This document shows, piece by piece, positions 1 through 7,268 of a stretch of DNA of 64,000 nucleotides. This stretch comes from Roseburia sp. (GTDB lineage Bacteria > Bacillota > Clostridia > Lachnospirales > Lachnospiraceae). The notes beneath the pieces were generated by a model, which was given only the letters and a program-made list of their open reading frames with translations, searched no databases and was not told where the DNA came from. The DNA is taken from assembly GCA_017937095.1 (NCBI GenBank), contig JAGBEG010000012.1, forward strand, positions 62,001 to 126,000, in the 5' to 3' direction. The position numbers and the translations under genes were made by a program. The number at the start of each line of letters is the position of its first letter. Position 1 is the stretch's first letter.

Positions 1-1419
1 CATCTTTTCCTTAGACAACGGACTGTACCGCATTGCGCAGAGCGTGCATACCCAGCCGATGATCGGCAGACCGAAGTAAAGCGACATCGTCAGCCAGAAA
101 ATCTGCGGCGTAGAAGGGTCCGTAGGCTGCGGCATGGTATTGGTATAGCCGATCAGCGCCACCGCTCCGGTCGCAATCAGCGCACTGAGAGAAGATACCA
201 GCTTGTCCACAAAACTGTAGGTCGCTGTCACTGCCGCCGGAAGATATTTGCCGCTCCGGTCCAGTTCATAATCAATGATATCCGCCATCATTGCGTTGCT
301 GGACATGGTAATGCACATCTTAGACCCGTTCAGCAGCAGCGTCAGGATCACATAGCCGACCATCGCAGGAACCGCTGTGGCAATCAGCGTCGGATCAATG
401 AAGATAAACAATACGACCGTCACTGCGGCAACCGTCATCGCCACATAGGTCCATGTCACCATAGACTCCCTGTTTCCGTGCTTTCCGGCATACTTACCCC
501 CTATTACCGCGAAAATAATGGACGGCAGCATACCGATTACACTTAAGATCGTGCCAAGCTGCATATCTCCGATAATGATTCCGAAAAGCATTGTAGTAAT
601 GATGGTCTGGCTCGCAGTCTGGCTTGCGATCTTGTCGGACGCAGCCGCAACAATATAGGTCTGCAGCGCCTTGTTGGATTTTAACAATGCCCACATATCC
701 TTAAACTTCACAGGTTTCTGTCTGCTCGCAGCGCTGATGCCGTTAAAATTCTCAGGCTTGTCAAAAGCGAATACCCCAATACAGCACATGACATAAGAAA
801 GCGCGGATACGCTCAAGCAGACCTTGCATGCCGCCGCCAGCATTCCCAGATTATATTCATTGCCAAAACGCGGAAGCAGGATGACCGTCAGCGCAATATT
901 AAGTATCATCGGAATCAGGTAGTTGAATACGGTATTCCACACTCCGACCATCGGACGCTGCTTCGGGTCGTTTGTCAGAACAGGCGCTATGATCTGCCCG
1001 GTCACATTGCAGAGCGTATAACCGATGATATACAGCAGATAAAGAATTACGAACGTCAATATTCCAAAGCCTTTTCCGCTCGCCCAGCAATACATGATAT
1101 AGACTGCCAGCGCCTCAATCGCCCAGCCGATTCCCATCAGAATCCGTATTTTACCGAATCTGGTATTCGTCTTGTCAATCAGTATGGCAATGATCGGGTC
1201 CGTGACCCCGTCAAAAATTCTTGTTGCCGTTAAGATGATCCCGACTACCGCCGTCGCAATTCCATAGCCTGCATTGGCGATATAGCTTGCCAGCCCCAGC
1301 AGGATATAAAAACTCGTGCCGATTCCCGCATTAAACGAACACAGAATAATCTGCCATGTCTTCGCCCGGCGGTAGGATACGCCGTCGTTCTCATTTTGAT
1401 TTACGTTTGTCTTTGACAT
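1..1419 (-). CDS. GPH-family sugar:cation symporter (MFS), 3' end cut by window
   Basis: Inner-membrane secondary transporter of the glycoside-pentoside-hexuronide (MelB-like) family, probably importing the glycoside cleaved by the GH1 enzyme encoded divergently. The N-terminus reads MSKTNVNQNENDG, followed by hydrophobic helices and the family signature FDGVTDP with a downstream DKTNTRFGK, matching the D-x-TDP and R-x-GK pattern of the family. The start at 1419 is supported by an AGGAGG site a few bases upstream. The reading frame is open to the first base of the window, giving 473 codons, so only a few C-terminal residues should be missing. A sigma-A-like promoter (TTGAAA, 17-base spacer, TATATA) lies upstream. 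The substrate cannot be read from sequence. Confidence 0.9.
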   Translation of the reverse strand, partial: MSKTNVNQNENDGVSYRRAKTWQIILCSFNAGIGTSFYILLGLASYIANAGYGIATAVVGIILTATRIFDGVTDPIIAILIDKTNTRFGKIRILMGIGWAIEALAVYIMYCWASGKGFGILTFVILYLLYIIGYTLCNVTGQIIAPVLTNDPKQRPMVGVWNTVFNYLIPMILNIALTVILLPRFGNEYNLGMLAAACKVCLSVSALSYVMCCIGVFAFDKPENFNGISAASRQKPVKFKDMWALLKSNKALQTYIVAAASDKIASQTASQTIITTMLFGIIIGDMQLGTILSVIGMLPSIIFAVIGGKYAGKHGNRESMVTWTYVAMTVAAVTVVLFIFIDPTLIATAVPAMVGYVILTLLLNGSKMCITMSSNAMMADIIDYELDRSGKYLPAAVTATYSFVDKLVSSLSALIATGAVALIGYTNTMPQPTDPSTPQIFWLTMSLYFGLPIIGWVCTLCAMRYSPLSKEKM

Positions 1420-1564
1420 AAAAAACCTCCTCCTGATATTTATGAGATACTGCGGTGTGCCAGTTCCTTGCAGTACTCCTCTACCGTTTTTTACATGCCC
1501 TAATTCTATCCGGTATTTCTTTTTTCTGCGTTTACATTTTCGTTCTGATGTTATAAAATTAATC

Positions 1565-1593
1565 TATATATTTGATATATCATTTATTTTCAA
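1565..1593 (-). promoter_or_regulatory. Promoter of the GPH symporter gene
   Basis: On the minus strand a -35 TTGAAA (1588-1593) and a -10 TATATA (1565-1570) are separated by 17 bases in the AT-rich divergent region. The rest of the 295-base gap (1420-1714) holds an inverted repeat CACCGGC/GCCGGTG just upstream of the GH1 gene and no clear consensus promoter for that gene, as expected if it needs AraC activation. Confidence 0.5.
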
Positions 1594-1714
1594 ACATAAA
1601 CACTAATTTTTAAACGCATTATCTTGTCTCCTGCGCTATAGTTGAATCAGAAAACATCTGACACCGGCATACCATATCATCAGCGCCGGTGCAGGGAAAC
1701 GGAGGCATTACAAT

Positions 1715-3028
1715 ATGGAGAAATTTTCATCTGATTTTATGCTCGGCGCAGCGACTGCCGCCCATCAGGTAGAGGGCAATAACACGAACAGCGACTGCTG
1801 GGCGATGGAGCAAATGGAGCACACCAGCTATCTTGAGCCGTCTCTGGACGCGGTGGACCATTATCACCGCTACGAAGAAGACATCCGGCTTCTTGCCGAT
1901 GCAGGCTTAAACGCCTACCGCTTTTCTATCGAATGGGCGAGAATTGAGCCGCAGGAGGGACAATTCGATCAAACGGAGACAGAGCACTACCGGGATGTTA
2001 TCCGCTGTTGTAAGAAATACGGCGTCGAGCCGGTCGTAACGCTGCATCATTTTTCCAGCCCGAAGTGGCTGATTGGAAAAGGCGGCTGGGAAGCGGAAAG
2101 CACCGTTGCGGACTTCGAGCGCTATGTCCGCTATATCATCGGCGAGCTCGGCAGTGAACTGCACTATGTCTGCACGATCAACGAGGCAAATATGGGGATT
2201 CAGGTTGCCGCTATTGCCAAACGGTACATGCAGACAATGATGGCTGCGCAGGCGGCAAACCCGCAGAACGGCGCAGGTGATAAGGACAGCGCGGACGGCA
2301 CCGTACAGGTAGGCATCAATCTTGCCAAAATGATGGAAGGGCAGAAGGTGACTGCAGAGGAGAATATGAAAGTGTTCGGCGTGGCAAAGGTAGAGAATTT
2401 TACCTCCATGCGCACACCGGACGGAGATCTTATCGTCGCACACGCTCATGAGGCTGCAAGACGTGCCATCAAAGAACTGTACCCGGACATCCGGGTAGGA
2501 CTGACCTTAAGCCTTCACGATATTCAGGCGGCGGAAGGCGGCGAAGAAGCCGCTGCGAAGGAATGGGCGGATGAATTTACGCACTATCTCCCTTATATCT
2601 TAGAGGATGACTTCCTCGGCATACAGAATTATACGCGCTCCGTTATCGGACCTTCCGGCACGCTTCCCGTACCGGAGGATGCAGAGACTACGCAGATGAA
2701 TTATGAATTTTACCCGGAAGCGTTAGAGCATGTTATCCGCCGCGTAGCAGAGGATTTTAAGGGCGATCTGATCGTCACCGAAAACGGAATCGCCACTGCT
2801 GACGACAAACGCAGAATCGAGTTCATCCAACGAGCGCTCGCGGGCGTACGGCGCTGTATGGAAGACGGACTGCCTGTCAGAGGATATTTTCACTGGAGTT
2901 TGTTAGACAACTTCGAATGGCAGAAGGGCTACTCGATGACTTTCGGTCTGATTGCCGTAGACCGCAGTACCCAGACACGTCAGCCCAAGGAAAGTCTCTC
3001 TTTCTTAGGGGCGCAGCTTAAGGCATAA
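1715..3028 (+). CDS. Glycoside hydrolase family 1 (beta-glucosidase type)
   Basis: Retaining GH1 enzyme of 437 aa, predicted to hydrolyse beta-glucosides or related glycosides in the cytoplasm after uptake. The fold is marked by an N-terminal FMLGAATAAHQVEG, the acid/base glutamate in TINEAN (about residue 158), the nucleophile glutamate in IVTENG, and the C-terminal HWSLLDNFEW substrate-binding block. No signal peptide is seen. A GGAGG site about 10 bases upstream supports the ATG. The usual TFNEP motif reads TINEA here, so proline after the acid/base is replaced by alanine. It is transcribed away from the GPH symporter and followed by a small gene and an AraC regulator, which together suggest an inducible glycoside-use locus. 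Confidence 0.93.
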   Translation: MEKFSSDFMLGAATAAHQVEGNNTNSDCWAMEQMEHTSYLEPSLDAVDHYHRYEEDIRLLADAGLNAYRFSIEWARIEPQEGQFDQTETEHYRDVIRCCKKYGVEPVVTLHHFSSPKWLIGKGGWEAESTVADFERYVRYIIGELGSELHYVCTINEANMGIQVAAIAKRYMQTMMAAQAANPQNGAGDKDSADGTVQVGINLAKMMEGQKVTAEENMKVFGVAKVENFTSMRTPDGDLIVAHAHEAARRAIKELYPDIRVGLTLSLHDIQAAEGGEEAAAKEWADEFTHYLPYILEDDFLGIQNYTRSVIGPSGTLPVPEDAETTQMNYEFYPEALEHVIRRVAEDFKGDLIVTENGIATADDKRRIEFIQRALAGVRRCMEDGLPVRGYFHWSLLDNFEWQKGYSMTFGLIAVDRSTQTRQPKESLSFLGAQLKA

Positions 3029-3039
3029 GGAGAAACGAC

Positions 3040-3288
3040 ATGGATACAGGCATTCATCTTTCAAAAGACGCCGATCTGGTCGATTTTCTGCGGAGAATCA
3101 AGGAGTGCGCCTCCCCGGTCTATTTCGAGACTGCCGACGGTGACTCTCTTGCGCTGCACTCCGCGCTCTGCCAGTACATTTTCTGCTCCCTTGCCGCCCA
3201 GCCGGATATCCTCTATAACGGCCGGCTCCGTTTCGGGAATCCGGCAGAGGAGGAACTTTTGTCCGCTTTTCTTGACATTCAGACATGA
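3040..3288 (+). CDS. Small protein of unknown function in the glycoside locus
   Basis: An 82-aa soluble protein starting MDTGIHLSKDADLVDFLRR. It has no signal peptide, membrane helix or cysteine motif. A GGAGA ribosome site precedes the ATG and the gene begins 11 bases after the GH1 stop, so it is probably co-transcribed. The sequence suggests a compact alpha/beta fold with an FETADGDSL turn. I do not recognise a characterised family. Small proteins of this look occur elsewhere in Lachnospiraceae genomes, but that is memory and not a search result. Confidence 0.7.
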   Translation: MDTGIHLSKDADLVDFLRRIKECASPVYFETADGDSLALHSALCQYIFCSLAAQPDILYNGRLRFGNPAEEELLSAFLDIQT

Positions 3289-3352
3289 TACAACAACGCC
3301 CCGGTCTGCATTCCTGCAGCGCCGGGGTATTTCTCCCGAAAGGAAATAACAC

Positions 3353-4564
3353 ATGGATATCAACGAACGTCTATCCTTTTTTACCGGACTCGTCCGCTGC
3401 AATTACAACTTATTTCTCTGGAACTATGACAAGGATTTTAAGCTTCTCTCCACGAATTGCCCCAAAGAGCTGATTTCCGGGGATATGATCGCCGTGCTGG
3501 GCTTTTCAGAGCTTTTGTCTGCGCATGTCGGGCAGGGAAACCGGAATCCGCTGGTTCTGGATACGGAGTTCGGGCTTCTCTGGATTGCCGCATTCGAATA
3601 TCGGGATGTCTCCCTGCACGGAATGCATCTGATCGGTCCTGCATTTACCGGAAGAAATACGCAGCTTCTCATCCGCAAAAAGCTGGATTCCTACAACATT
3701 TCCGTGCGGCTGCGCAGCCTCATCTTCCGTCAGTTGGAAGAGGTTCCCATCATCCCCTCTTCCGCGCTGCTGCAGCATGCCGTCATGCTGCATTACAGTG
3801 TGACAGGCACTTACATCGACACGGGCAGTGTCTGCTTTTCATCAAGCGGACCACAGGAAAACGCAGATGAAATCGAGCTGATTTCCGGCGAACACCGGGG
3901 CGTTTATCTCGCAGAGCAGAACCTGCTTGCCATGATACGCGAGGGAAACCCCGATTACAGGAAAGCACTCGACAAATGTATTTCTCTTAGCAGCGGCATA
4001 CGCACGGACAGCACCGATAATCTGCGCGAGCAAAAGAACAACGGACTTGTCCTTCTGACGCTCTGCTCCCGGGCAAGCATAGAGGGCGGTCTCAATTCCT
4101 CCATCGCCTATACGCTGTATGACTTTTACGCCGGACGGCTGGAAGAATGCCTTACCGCCGCCGACGCGACGAATCTTGTCCGTGAAATGCTTGCCGATTA
4201 TGTAGACCGTGTCCGCAGTTCCAGAGAAAACGAAGAGATTTCCGTTCAGATTCAGGGCATCCTTGACTATATCGCAATACACATCAAAGAAAATCTCTCC
4301 CTCTCCGAGCTGGCGGCACGCCTCGGCTACACAGAATACTACTTTTCACATAAGTTCAAGCAGGAAACCGGATTAAGCGTAAACGCATACATCCGGCAGA
4401 AAAAGATTGAGACAGCAAAGCTCCTGCTCTCCGGCTCTCGTATGGGGATTCAGCAGATCAGTGACGAACTGTCCTTTAGCAGCCGCAGTTATTTCTACTC
4501 CTGCTTTGAGAAGGAGACCGGAATGTCCCCCAGCGCCTACAGGGAGCGGAATGCGCGGATCTGA
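3353..4564 (+). CDS. AraC-family transcriptional regulator
   Basis: A 403-aa regulator with a roughly 300-residue N-terminal sensor region of no recognised fold and a C-terminal AraC double helix-turn-helix (about residues 300-403: LSELAARLGYTEYYFSHKFK, then ISDELSFSSRSYFYSCFEKE and the MSPSAYRE end). It lies 64 bases downstream of the small gene and likely controls the GH1/GPH divergent unit. The start has a GAAAGGAA ribosome site. Ligand unknown. Its stop is followed directly by a repeat of the end of the convergent sdaAA gene. Confidence 0.9.
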   Translation: MDINERLSFFTGLVRCNYNLFLWNYDKDFKLLSTNCPKELISGDMIAVLGFSELLSAHVGQGNRNPLVLDTEFGLLWIAAFEYRDVSLHGMHLIGPAFTGRNTQLLIRKKLDSYNISVRLRSLIFRQLEEVPIIPSSALLQHAVMLHYSVTGTYIDTGSVCFSSSGPQENADEIELISGEHRGVYLAEQNLLAMIREGNPDYRKALDKCISLSSGIRTDSTDNLREQKNNGLVLLTLCSRASIEGGLNSSIAYTLYDFYAGRLEECLTAADATNLVREMLADYVDRVRSSRENEEISVQIQGILDYIAIHIKENLSLSELAARLGYTEYYFSHKFKQETGLSVNAYIRQKKIETAKLLLSGSRMGIQQISDELSFSSRSYFYSCFEKETGMSPSAYRERNARI

Positions 4565-4567
4565 AGT

Positions 4568-4634
4568 TTACGTCAGGTTCGCCATCCGCTCCCTCTTTCT
4601 CTGTCCCTTACGTGAGGTTCGCCATCCGCTCCCT
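4568..4634. repeat. 27-bp direct repeat duplicating the 3' end of sdaAA
   Basis: Two 27-base copies (4568-4594 and 4608-4634) differ at one base and sit 40 bases apart. The right copy is the last codons and TAA of sdaAA (minus strand, encoding RERMANLT then stop). The left copy repeats the same codons and stop just beyond the gene. See the finding on stop-codon-associated repeats. Confidence 0.9.
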
Positions 4635-5480
4635 GATTTCAACCCCGGTCGGCGTTCCCGCAAGTCCGCCTCTTCCGGTCTCCCGAATGTCCTCGTGCAT
4701 ACTCCGTCCGATGCTTCGCATCGCGTCGATGACCTCATCCGGCGGAATCCTGCTGAAAATCCCCGCCATCGTCATATCCGCAGACGTCATCGCATTGACC
4801 GCGCCCATGACGTTGCGCTTGACGCAGGGCACTTCGACCAGCCCCGCAACCGGGTCGCAGGCAAGACCGAGCAGATTCTTAAGCGCCAGCGCCGCCGCAT
4901 TTGCAATCGCATCGGCATCCCCGCCTAGCAGATACGCGACGCCTCCCGCCGCCATTGCGGATGCAGAACCGATCTCCGCCTGACATCCGCCCGCCGCCCC
5001 TGCAAGAAATGCACGGCTGGCGATCACGCCGCCGATTCCCGCCGCCACGTAAAGCGCCTCGACCATCTTCTCTGTGGAAAAATTCTTCTCCTCCTGCACG
5101 CTTAAGAATACGGCAGGGACAACGCCGCAGGAACCTGCGGTCGGCGCAGCGACGATCCGCTTCATGCAGGCGTTGGACTCACTTGTCTTTAATGCCTTTT
5201 CCATGACCTTCCCAATGAAATCCCCGCAGAGCAGCGTTCCCGCCTCCCTTGCCTTGCGCATCTTCTTTCCTTCCGTTCCGACAAGTCCGCTGGCGGACTT
5301 CAGGTTCTCATCATAATGCGCATCCGCATACTGCATCGCCTCATACATTGCCTGCATCCGCGCAAATGATTCCTCCTCACCGATTCCCTGCTCCCTGCAG
5401 TCGTCCTCCTGAACGATTTTCCAGAACGGCTGCTTCGTCTCCTTCTCAATCCGGCACAATTCTTCCAAAGATTTATACAT
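4608..5480 (-). CDS. sdaAA: L-serine dehydratase, iron-sulfur-dependent, alpha subunit
   Basis: Catalytic subunit (290 aa) of the anaerobic two-subunit L-serine deaminase that converts serine to pyruvate and ammonia using a [4Fe-4S] cluster. The diagnostic blocks are APTAGSCGVVP, AGGCQAEIG and LACDPVAG, which supply the three cluster cysteines. Length is typical for the clostridial alpha chain. ATG at 5480 has a GAGGAG site. It follows sdaAB in the same direction across a 112-base gap filled with tandem repeats. Cytoplasmic. Serine catabolism fits an amino-acid-fermenting anaerobe. Confidence 0.95.
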   Translation of the reverse strand: MYKSLEELCRIEKETKQPFWKIVQEDDCREQGIGEEESFARMQAMYEAMQYADAHYDENLKSASGLVGTEGKKMRKAREAGTLLCGDFIGKVMEKALKTSESNACMKRIVAAPTAGSCGVVPAVFLSVQEEKNFSTEKMVEALYVAAGIGGVIASRAFLAGAAGGCQAEIGSASAMAAGGVAYLLGGDADAIANAAALALKNLLGLACDPVAGLVEVPCVKRNVMGAVNAMTSADMTMAGIFSRIPPDEVIDAMRSIGRSMHEDIRETGRGGLAGTPTGVEIRERMANLT

Positions 5481-5521
5481 TCCCTGCTCCTCTCTTAACC
5501 TTCCTGCATTTCCGATATCCC

Positions 5522-5621
5522 TGCCTGCTTTCCTCCGGCGGGCCTACACCTTTACTTTATGCCTGCCCCTCCGACTGGCTTACGCCTTTGCTTTATGCCT
5601 GCCCTTCCTCCGACAGGCTTA
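5522..5621. repeat. Degenerate tandem repeat across the sdaAB stop codon
   Basis: Three imperfect copies, about 38 bases each on the minus strand, start inside the last codons of sdaAB (about 5583-5621, coding LSLSEEGQA and TAA), followed by a copy at about 5550-5584 and a weaker one at about 5522-5546. The second copy still carries GGGGCAGGCATAA, so it ends in a repeated stop. Nothing else is seen in the gap between the two subunit genes. Confidence 0.85.
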
Positions 5622-6267
5622 AATACGTCACCTTCATGATGCCCTCAAGGTGTTCCAGCCATGCAATCGACTCCGCGGGGACCTCCTGATCGCACTCGAT
5701 GACCATGACCGCATTCCCGCCGCGGCTCGCACGGTAAAGCTGCATTGTCGCAATGTTGACCGATTTATGCGCCAGCATGGAAGTCACCTCTGTCACATGT
5801 CCCGGCTGATCGAGATTGTGCACAATGAGCGTCGGATAGTCCCCGCTGAAATTTGCCGTCAGTCCGTCCAGTTCGCAGATACGGATCTGTCCGCCTCCCA
5901 CCGACGCTGCGACGATTTCAAGCGTTCTGCCGGACGCTCCGGTAAGATTCATCTTCACAGAGTTCGGATGCACGTCGCCTAAATCGATGCCATCCAGCGT
6001 AAATGTCATCCCCGCTTCTTTTGCCAGCGCAAAACTCTCCGGGATTCTCGAATCATCTACCTGCATTCCCAAAAGCCCCGCAATCAACGCCTTATCCGTG
6101 CCATGCCCTTTTCCGGTTGCCAGAAACGATCCGTGAAAATAAATCTTCGCGTCCACAATCTCTTCTGCCAAAAGCTTTCTGCTGACACGTCCGATTTTCA
6201 CCGCTCCCGCCGTGTGGGAACTTGAAGGTCCTACCATCACGGGACCTATGATATCCAGTAAATTCAT
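5593..6267 (-). CDS. sdaAB: L-serine dehydratase, iron-sulfur-dependent, beta subunit
   Basis: Beta subunit (224 aa) of the iron-sulfur serine dehydratase. It starts MNLLDIIGPVMVGPSSSHTA, the usual PSSSHTAG block, and ends in an ACT domain (about residues 145-220, NLDQPGHVTEVTSMLA). I chose the ATG at 6267 because it follows GAAGAGGAGA and begins at the conserved family start. The frame is open further upstream, but that extension reads through a hairpin. It is first gene of an sdaAB-sdaAA unit, with a promoter at 6381-6409 and a hairpin plus T-run in the leader. Confidence 0.94.
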   Translation of the reverse strand: MNLLDIIGPVMVGPSSSHTAGAVKIGRVSRKLLAEEIVDAKIYFHGSFLATGKGHGTDKALIAGLLGMQVDDSRIPESFALAKEAGMTFTLDGIDLGDVHPNSVKMNLTGASGRTLEIVAASVGGGQIRICELDGLTANFSGDYPTLIVHNLDQPGHVTEVTSMLAHKSVNIATMQLYRASRGGNAVMVIECDQEVPAESIAWLEHLEGIMKVTYLSLSEEGQA

Positions 6268-6296
6268 CTTCGCAATCTCCTCTTCTCTATTATGCC

Positions 6297-6327
6297 GAAA
6301 AAAAGAGGGTATATCCCCGATACACCC
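6297..6327 (-). terminator. Attenuator-like hairpin in the sdaAB leader
   Basis: Between promoter and gene the minus strand has an 8-bp stem (GGGTGTAT pairing with ATATACCC, one G-T pair) followed by CTCTTTTTTT, about 30 bases before the sdaAB start. This is an intrinsic terminator by shape. Lying downstream of the promoter it would reduce read-through unless it is opened. No known riboswitch is seen in the short leader. Confidence 0.55.
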
Positions 6328-6380
6328 CCGTTGGTCAGATTTGTTCTCATTACTCCACAATATTGTACAACATGAATCAT

Positions 6381-6409
6381 ATTATAGAAGCATTTGCCCC
6401 AAAATACAA
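6381..6409 (-). promoter_or_regulatory. Promoter of sdaAB-sdaAA
   Basis: Minus-strand -35 TTGTAT (6404-6409), 17-base spacer and perfect -10 TATAAT (6381-6386). Transcription would start near 6374. Confidence 0.65.
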
Positions 6410-6476
6410 CCTGTTTTTTTGCAGATTTTCCGTGCAGCAGACTTGCCGTTTTTTCATGCAGTGAGCCAGATTCTAA

Positions 6477-6505
6477 TTGGCTTTTCCCCCCGGTTATGGT
6501 ACACT
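6477..6505 (+). promoter_or_regulatory. Putative promoter of the CsoR-type gene
   Basis: TTGGCT (6477-6482), a 17-base spacer and TACACT (6500-6505). The spacer contains a run of six C followed by GG, resembling the G/C-tract operators bound by CsoR/RcnR proteins. Autoregulation through this tract is inference. Confidence 0.4.
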
Positions 6506-6547
6506 TTTACAAAAGCATCATCACAATTTTACAAAAAGAGGGAACCT

Positions 6548-7021
6548 ATGAAGCGCACAGATAAAAATATCTCCGAAAACACAACTGTATCTGCGGAAAT
6601 TGACGATACCATGAACACACACGCAGACGGAATCACGCATTCCCACGCACATTCTAACGATACCATGCACACACACACTGACGACACCACGCATTCTCAC
6701 GCACATTCTGACGGTACCATGCACACACACGCTGACGGAACCACGCATTCCCACCCGCACCATCACGAGAATACCAAGGCTGTCATCAACCGCATGAACC
6801 GTGCCATCGGACACATGGAAGCCGTGCGTAACATGGTCGAAGATGGCCGTGACTGCAGCGAGGTCTTAATCCAGATTGCCGCAGTGCGCTCCGCCATCAA
6901 CAACATTGGCAAAATTATCCTTGAGGATCACATCAATCACTGTCTCGTAGACGCGATTGAAACCGGGGACGACCAGGTCTTAAAGGATTTGAACGACGCG
7001 ATAGACAAATTCATTAAATAA
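6548..7021 (+). CDS. CsoR/RcnR-family metal-sensing repressor with His-rich repeat N-terminus
   Basis: A 157-aa DNA-binding metal sensor. The C-terminal ~95 residues are the all-helical CsoR/FrmR fold (INRMNRAIGHMEAVRNM) with the metal-site pattern Cys (RDCSEV) and His-x3-Cys (DHINHC). The N-terminal ~70 residues carry three repeats of 18 residues (54 bases) built on TMHTH, THSHAHS and DGTTHS, ending in HPHHH. The His tail suggests extra nickel, cobalt, copper or zinc binding. The start at 6548 (AGAGGG upstream) is chosen over an open extension that would run back through the promoter. No metal exporter lies next to it, which is odd for this family. Confidence 0.88.
   Translation: MKRTDKNISENTTVSAEIDDTMNTHADGITHSHAHSNDTMHTHTDDTTHSHAHSDGTMHTHADGTTHSHPHHHENTKAVINRMNRAIGHMEAVRNMVEDGRDCSEVLIQIAAVRSAINNIGKIILEDHINHCLVDAIETGDDQVLKDLNDAIDKFIK
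6600..6765. repeat. Three 54-bp coding repeats (His-rich)
   Basis: Three tandem in-frame 54-base units encode the His/Thr-rich tail of the CsoR-type protein. Each begins ACGATACCATG or a close variant. Copies differ at several bases, so the array is not brand new. Confidence 0.85.
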
Positions 7022-7204
7022 GAAGATTCTCATTTGGACATACTTTGTTCATTTTTTATTCACATTTCCCATAAATTCAGTAAATCTTAAGACTTTTTTA
7101 TACATCTTCCCGATTGATTTTTCGCGAAATAAGCGATATATTCTCATAGTATCGAGTTTTGTGTTTTTACAACATTTTTACACCAATTTTACTTAGGAAA
7201 TTCT

Positions 7205-7219
7205 GGCGGTTGTACCGCC
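7205..7219. other. Hairpin upstream of the LtaS-like gene
   Basis: GGCGGT-TGT-ACCGCC makes a tight 6-bp stem 50 bases before the LtaS-like start. There is no T-run, so it is not a terminator. The surrounding 247-base gap (7022-7268) is AT-rich and otherwise shows nothing recognisable. Confidence 0.45.
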
Positions 7220-7268
7220 TGATGTTTATGCATACGATTGATTTTGGGAGGAGAACCAGGAGGGTCAT

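Noticed and set aside
6268-6547. Long N-terminal extensions of sdaAB and the CsoR-type protein
   Set aside because: Both frames are open across the shared gap but would translate promoters and a hairpin. Good ribosome sites mark the shorter starts.
6521-6814. Minus-strand valine/histidine repeat ORF
   Set aside because: It is the antisense of the His-rich repeat and has no ribosome site.
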